28,803 nt of DNA from a virus. The notes below the pieces were generated by a model, which saw nothing but the letters and a program-made list of their open reading frames with translations, had not been told where the DNA came from and did not search any database. Below are positions 27,857-28,803 of this stretch, one piece after another. Location of the stretch: positions 3,923 to 32,725 of IMG/VR virus record IMGVR_UViG_3300030085_003915; one strand, 5' to 3'. The first letter of the stretch is position 1; each line of letters opens with the position of its first letter. A program made the translations under genes and the position numbers.

Positions 27857-28803
27857 TATCTACTCCATTTTATGTTTTTTATTTGTTCCATCACCGATGT
27901 AGTATCGTGATATTTTTTAACCGTTTTGTACGCATAATCTACAGCATTGTGTACCTTATTTGGGTTTTCTAAATAATCTCTAATTCTATGTTCTAAAATA
28001 TTTGGGTCATTAGTAGATGTCTCTGGCCACAATAATCTATGAGAACAATTTAATCCACCTATATTAATAACTCCTAATGCAGCACATTGCATAGCTTGAC
28101 TACCAGGCATATTACAATCTGGGTCAAGATTAATATGAAAAACACATTTAGACCATTTATCTATAAAGTCTCGTAATCTAAATTCATCTGGATTACTTTG
28201 TGATTGTGTTCTGTACGCTTCAACGTCTCTATCAACAAACTTTATATTATATTTATCTGAAATGTACCTTGAGAATTGTTCTGTGTTACTTCTTCTATTA
28301 TGTATGGGTGGTAAATAACAAAATAAAGAAAGTTCTCTTTCTTGTTTATAAAAAGTATCGTGAAAATAATTTACGTCCATCGGCATAGTAACTATACTAA
28401 ATTCAGTTCCTACTCTATTTTCCATATCTCTAAAAACACCCATTTCCATATTATATAAAACCACGGCATCACATTTTTTAAGAAATTCTATGTGTCTTAA
28501 ATAACCTGGATAGTCAAATGTAAACGAATGTTGTCCTGGTTGCCAGAGTTCTTTTATGTATCCAGCTATTTTAGCGTTAGGATATTTCTTTCTTACTTTT
28601 TCTATCGTACAATCTTCGTAATTCTTTGTAACTGTTAAGAATATGATATCAAAATCAATGTCTGGTAACTCTTTGTTTTCTTTAAGATAGTCATTCCAAT
28701 TTAAAAAATAACCCTCTTCAAACATAAATGGATATTGCCAATTAAACAAAAAAGAACCACCATTTTTACTATCAAAACTAAAAGTTGAATTAATAAATGG
28801 AGT
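27856..28803 (-). CDS. probable GT-B glycosyltransferase, partial (N-terminus beyond right edge)
   Basis: The reading frame is open to the window edge, giving at least 315 residues; a TTG at 28749 could be mistaken for a start but in-frame sequence continues upstream (STFSFDSKNGGSFLFNWQ), so the true start lies outside. C-terminal features: 'CVFHINLDPDCNMPGSQAMQCAALGVINIGG' resembles the donor-binding E/S..A...G..VI loop of GT4-type transferases, followed by a helical tail. A middle segment FSIVTMPMDVNYFHD is like the inter-domain linker. First gene of the visible glycan cluster; TAATG overlap with the following Fcl-like gene. Confidence 0.65.
   Translation of the reverse strand, partial: TPFINSTFSFDSKNGGSFLFNWQYPFMFEEGYFLNWNDYLKENKELPDIDFDIIFLTVTKNYEDCTIEKVRKKYPNAKIAGYIKELWQPGQHSFTFDYPGYLRHIEFLKKCDAVVLYNMEMGVFRDMENRVGTEFSIVTMPMDVNYFHDTFYKQERELSLFCYLPPIHNRRSNTEQFSRYISDKYNIKFVDRDVEAYRTQSQSNPDEFRLRDFIDKWSKCVFHINLDPDCNMPGSQAMQCAALGVINIGGLNCSHRLLWPETSTNDPNILEHRIRDYLENPNKVHNAVDYAYKTVKKYHDTTSVMEQIKNIKWSR

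Noticed and set aside
1-28803. CRISPR arrays, insertion sequences, transposases or integrases
   Set aside because: No regularly spaced repeats, no terminal inverted repeats flanking a transposase, and no recombinase motifs were seen on reading through both strands.
12579-28803. Window as a bacterial O-antigen locus rather than a phage
   Set aside because: Possible for this half alone, but the continuous chain into tiny overlapping phage-type genes, a mini-thioredoxin, UvsE and DUF4385-type genes makes a phage genome more likely. No flippase, polymerase or ligase was seen. The alternative stays open until flanks are known.

Overview
This is an AT-rich, very densely packed window. Almost every gene lies on the minus strand, and most junctions are stop/start overlaps (TAATG, TGATG, ATGA, TAGTG). 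Many genes are under 100 codons. With thioredoxin, a UV-damage endonuclease, a phosphatase of the polynucleotide-kinase type, a degenerate HNH protein and a DUF4385-type gene, this suggests a large tailed-phage genome (Caudoviricetes), probably a marine T4-like myovirus. No structural, packaging or replication genes fall inside the window, so phage origin is inferred from architecture and gene content. Two lipoproteins indicate a diderm host or a diderm gene source.

Layout, right to left in the direction of transcription. (A) 28803-12579: seventeen contiguous genes for nucleotide sugars and surface glycans. They comprise GDP-mannose 4,6-dehydratase, a ColD-like 3-dehydratase with His in place of the PLP lysine, a Fcl/ColC-like epimerase-reductase, two epimerases, two CapD/PseB-like enzymes, a sugar C-methyltransferase, a short UDP-sugar dehydrogenase, a PIG-L deacetylase, a left-handed beta-helix acyltransferase and six known or probable glycosyltransferases. 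The set is consistent with making GDP-L-fucose or GDP-L-colitose plus other modified sugars. (B) 12582-8572: small hypotheticals, two lipoproteins, one secreted protein, a degenerate HNH/HTH protein, a coiled-coil membrane protein and a dicluster 4Fe-4S ferredoxin. (C) 8560-6880: a sparse region with a plus-strand two-gene island (7853-8233), several sigma70-like promoters, a structured RNA candidate with a perfect tRNA T-arm, and tiny ORFs. (D) 6884-1: small phage genes including a repair group (UvsE, MBD4-like glycosylase, HAD phosphatase), thioredoxin, a methyltransferase and small membrane proteins.

The regulatory signal is unusually clear. Five minus-strand sites share GCWCTTGACYT, a 17-18 nt spacer and TATATT. 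They cluster around the sparse region and in front of small genes, and I saw none in the glycan cluster, so the two blocks are probably expressed under different programmes. Start codons were refined from Shine-Dalgarno spacing, overlaps and signal peptides. Several genes below 60 codons were found by reading the gaps directly.
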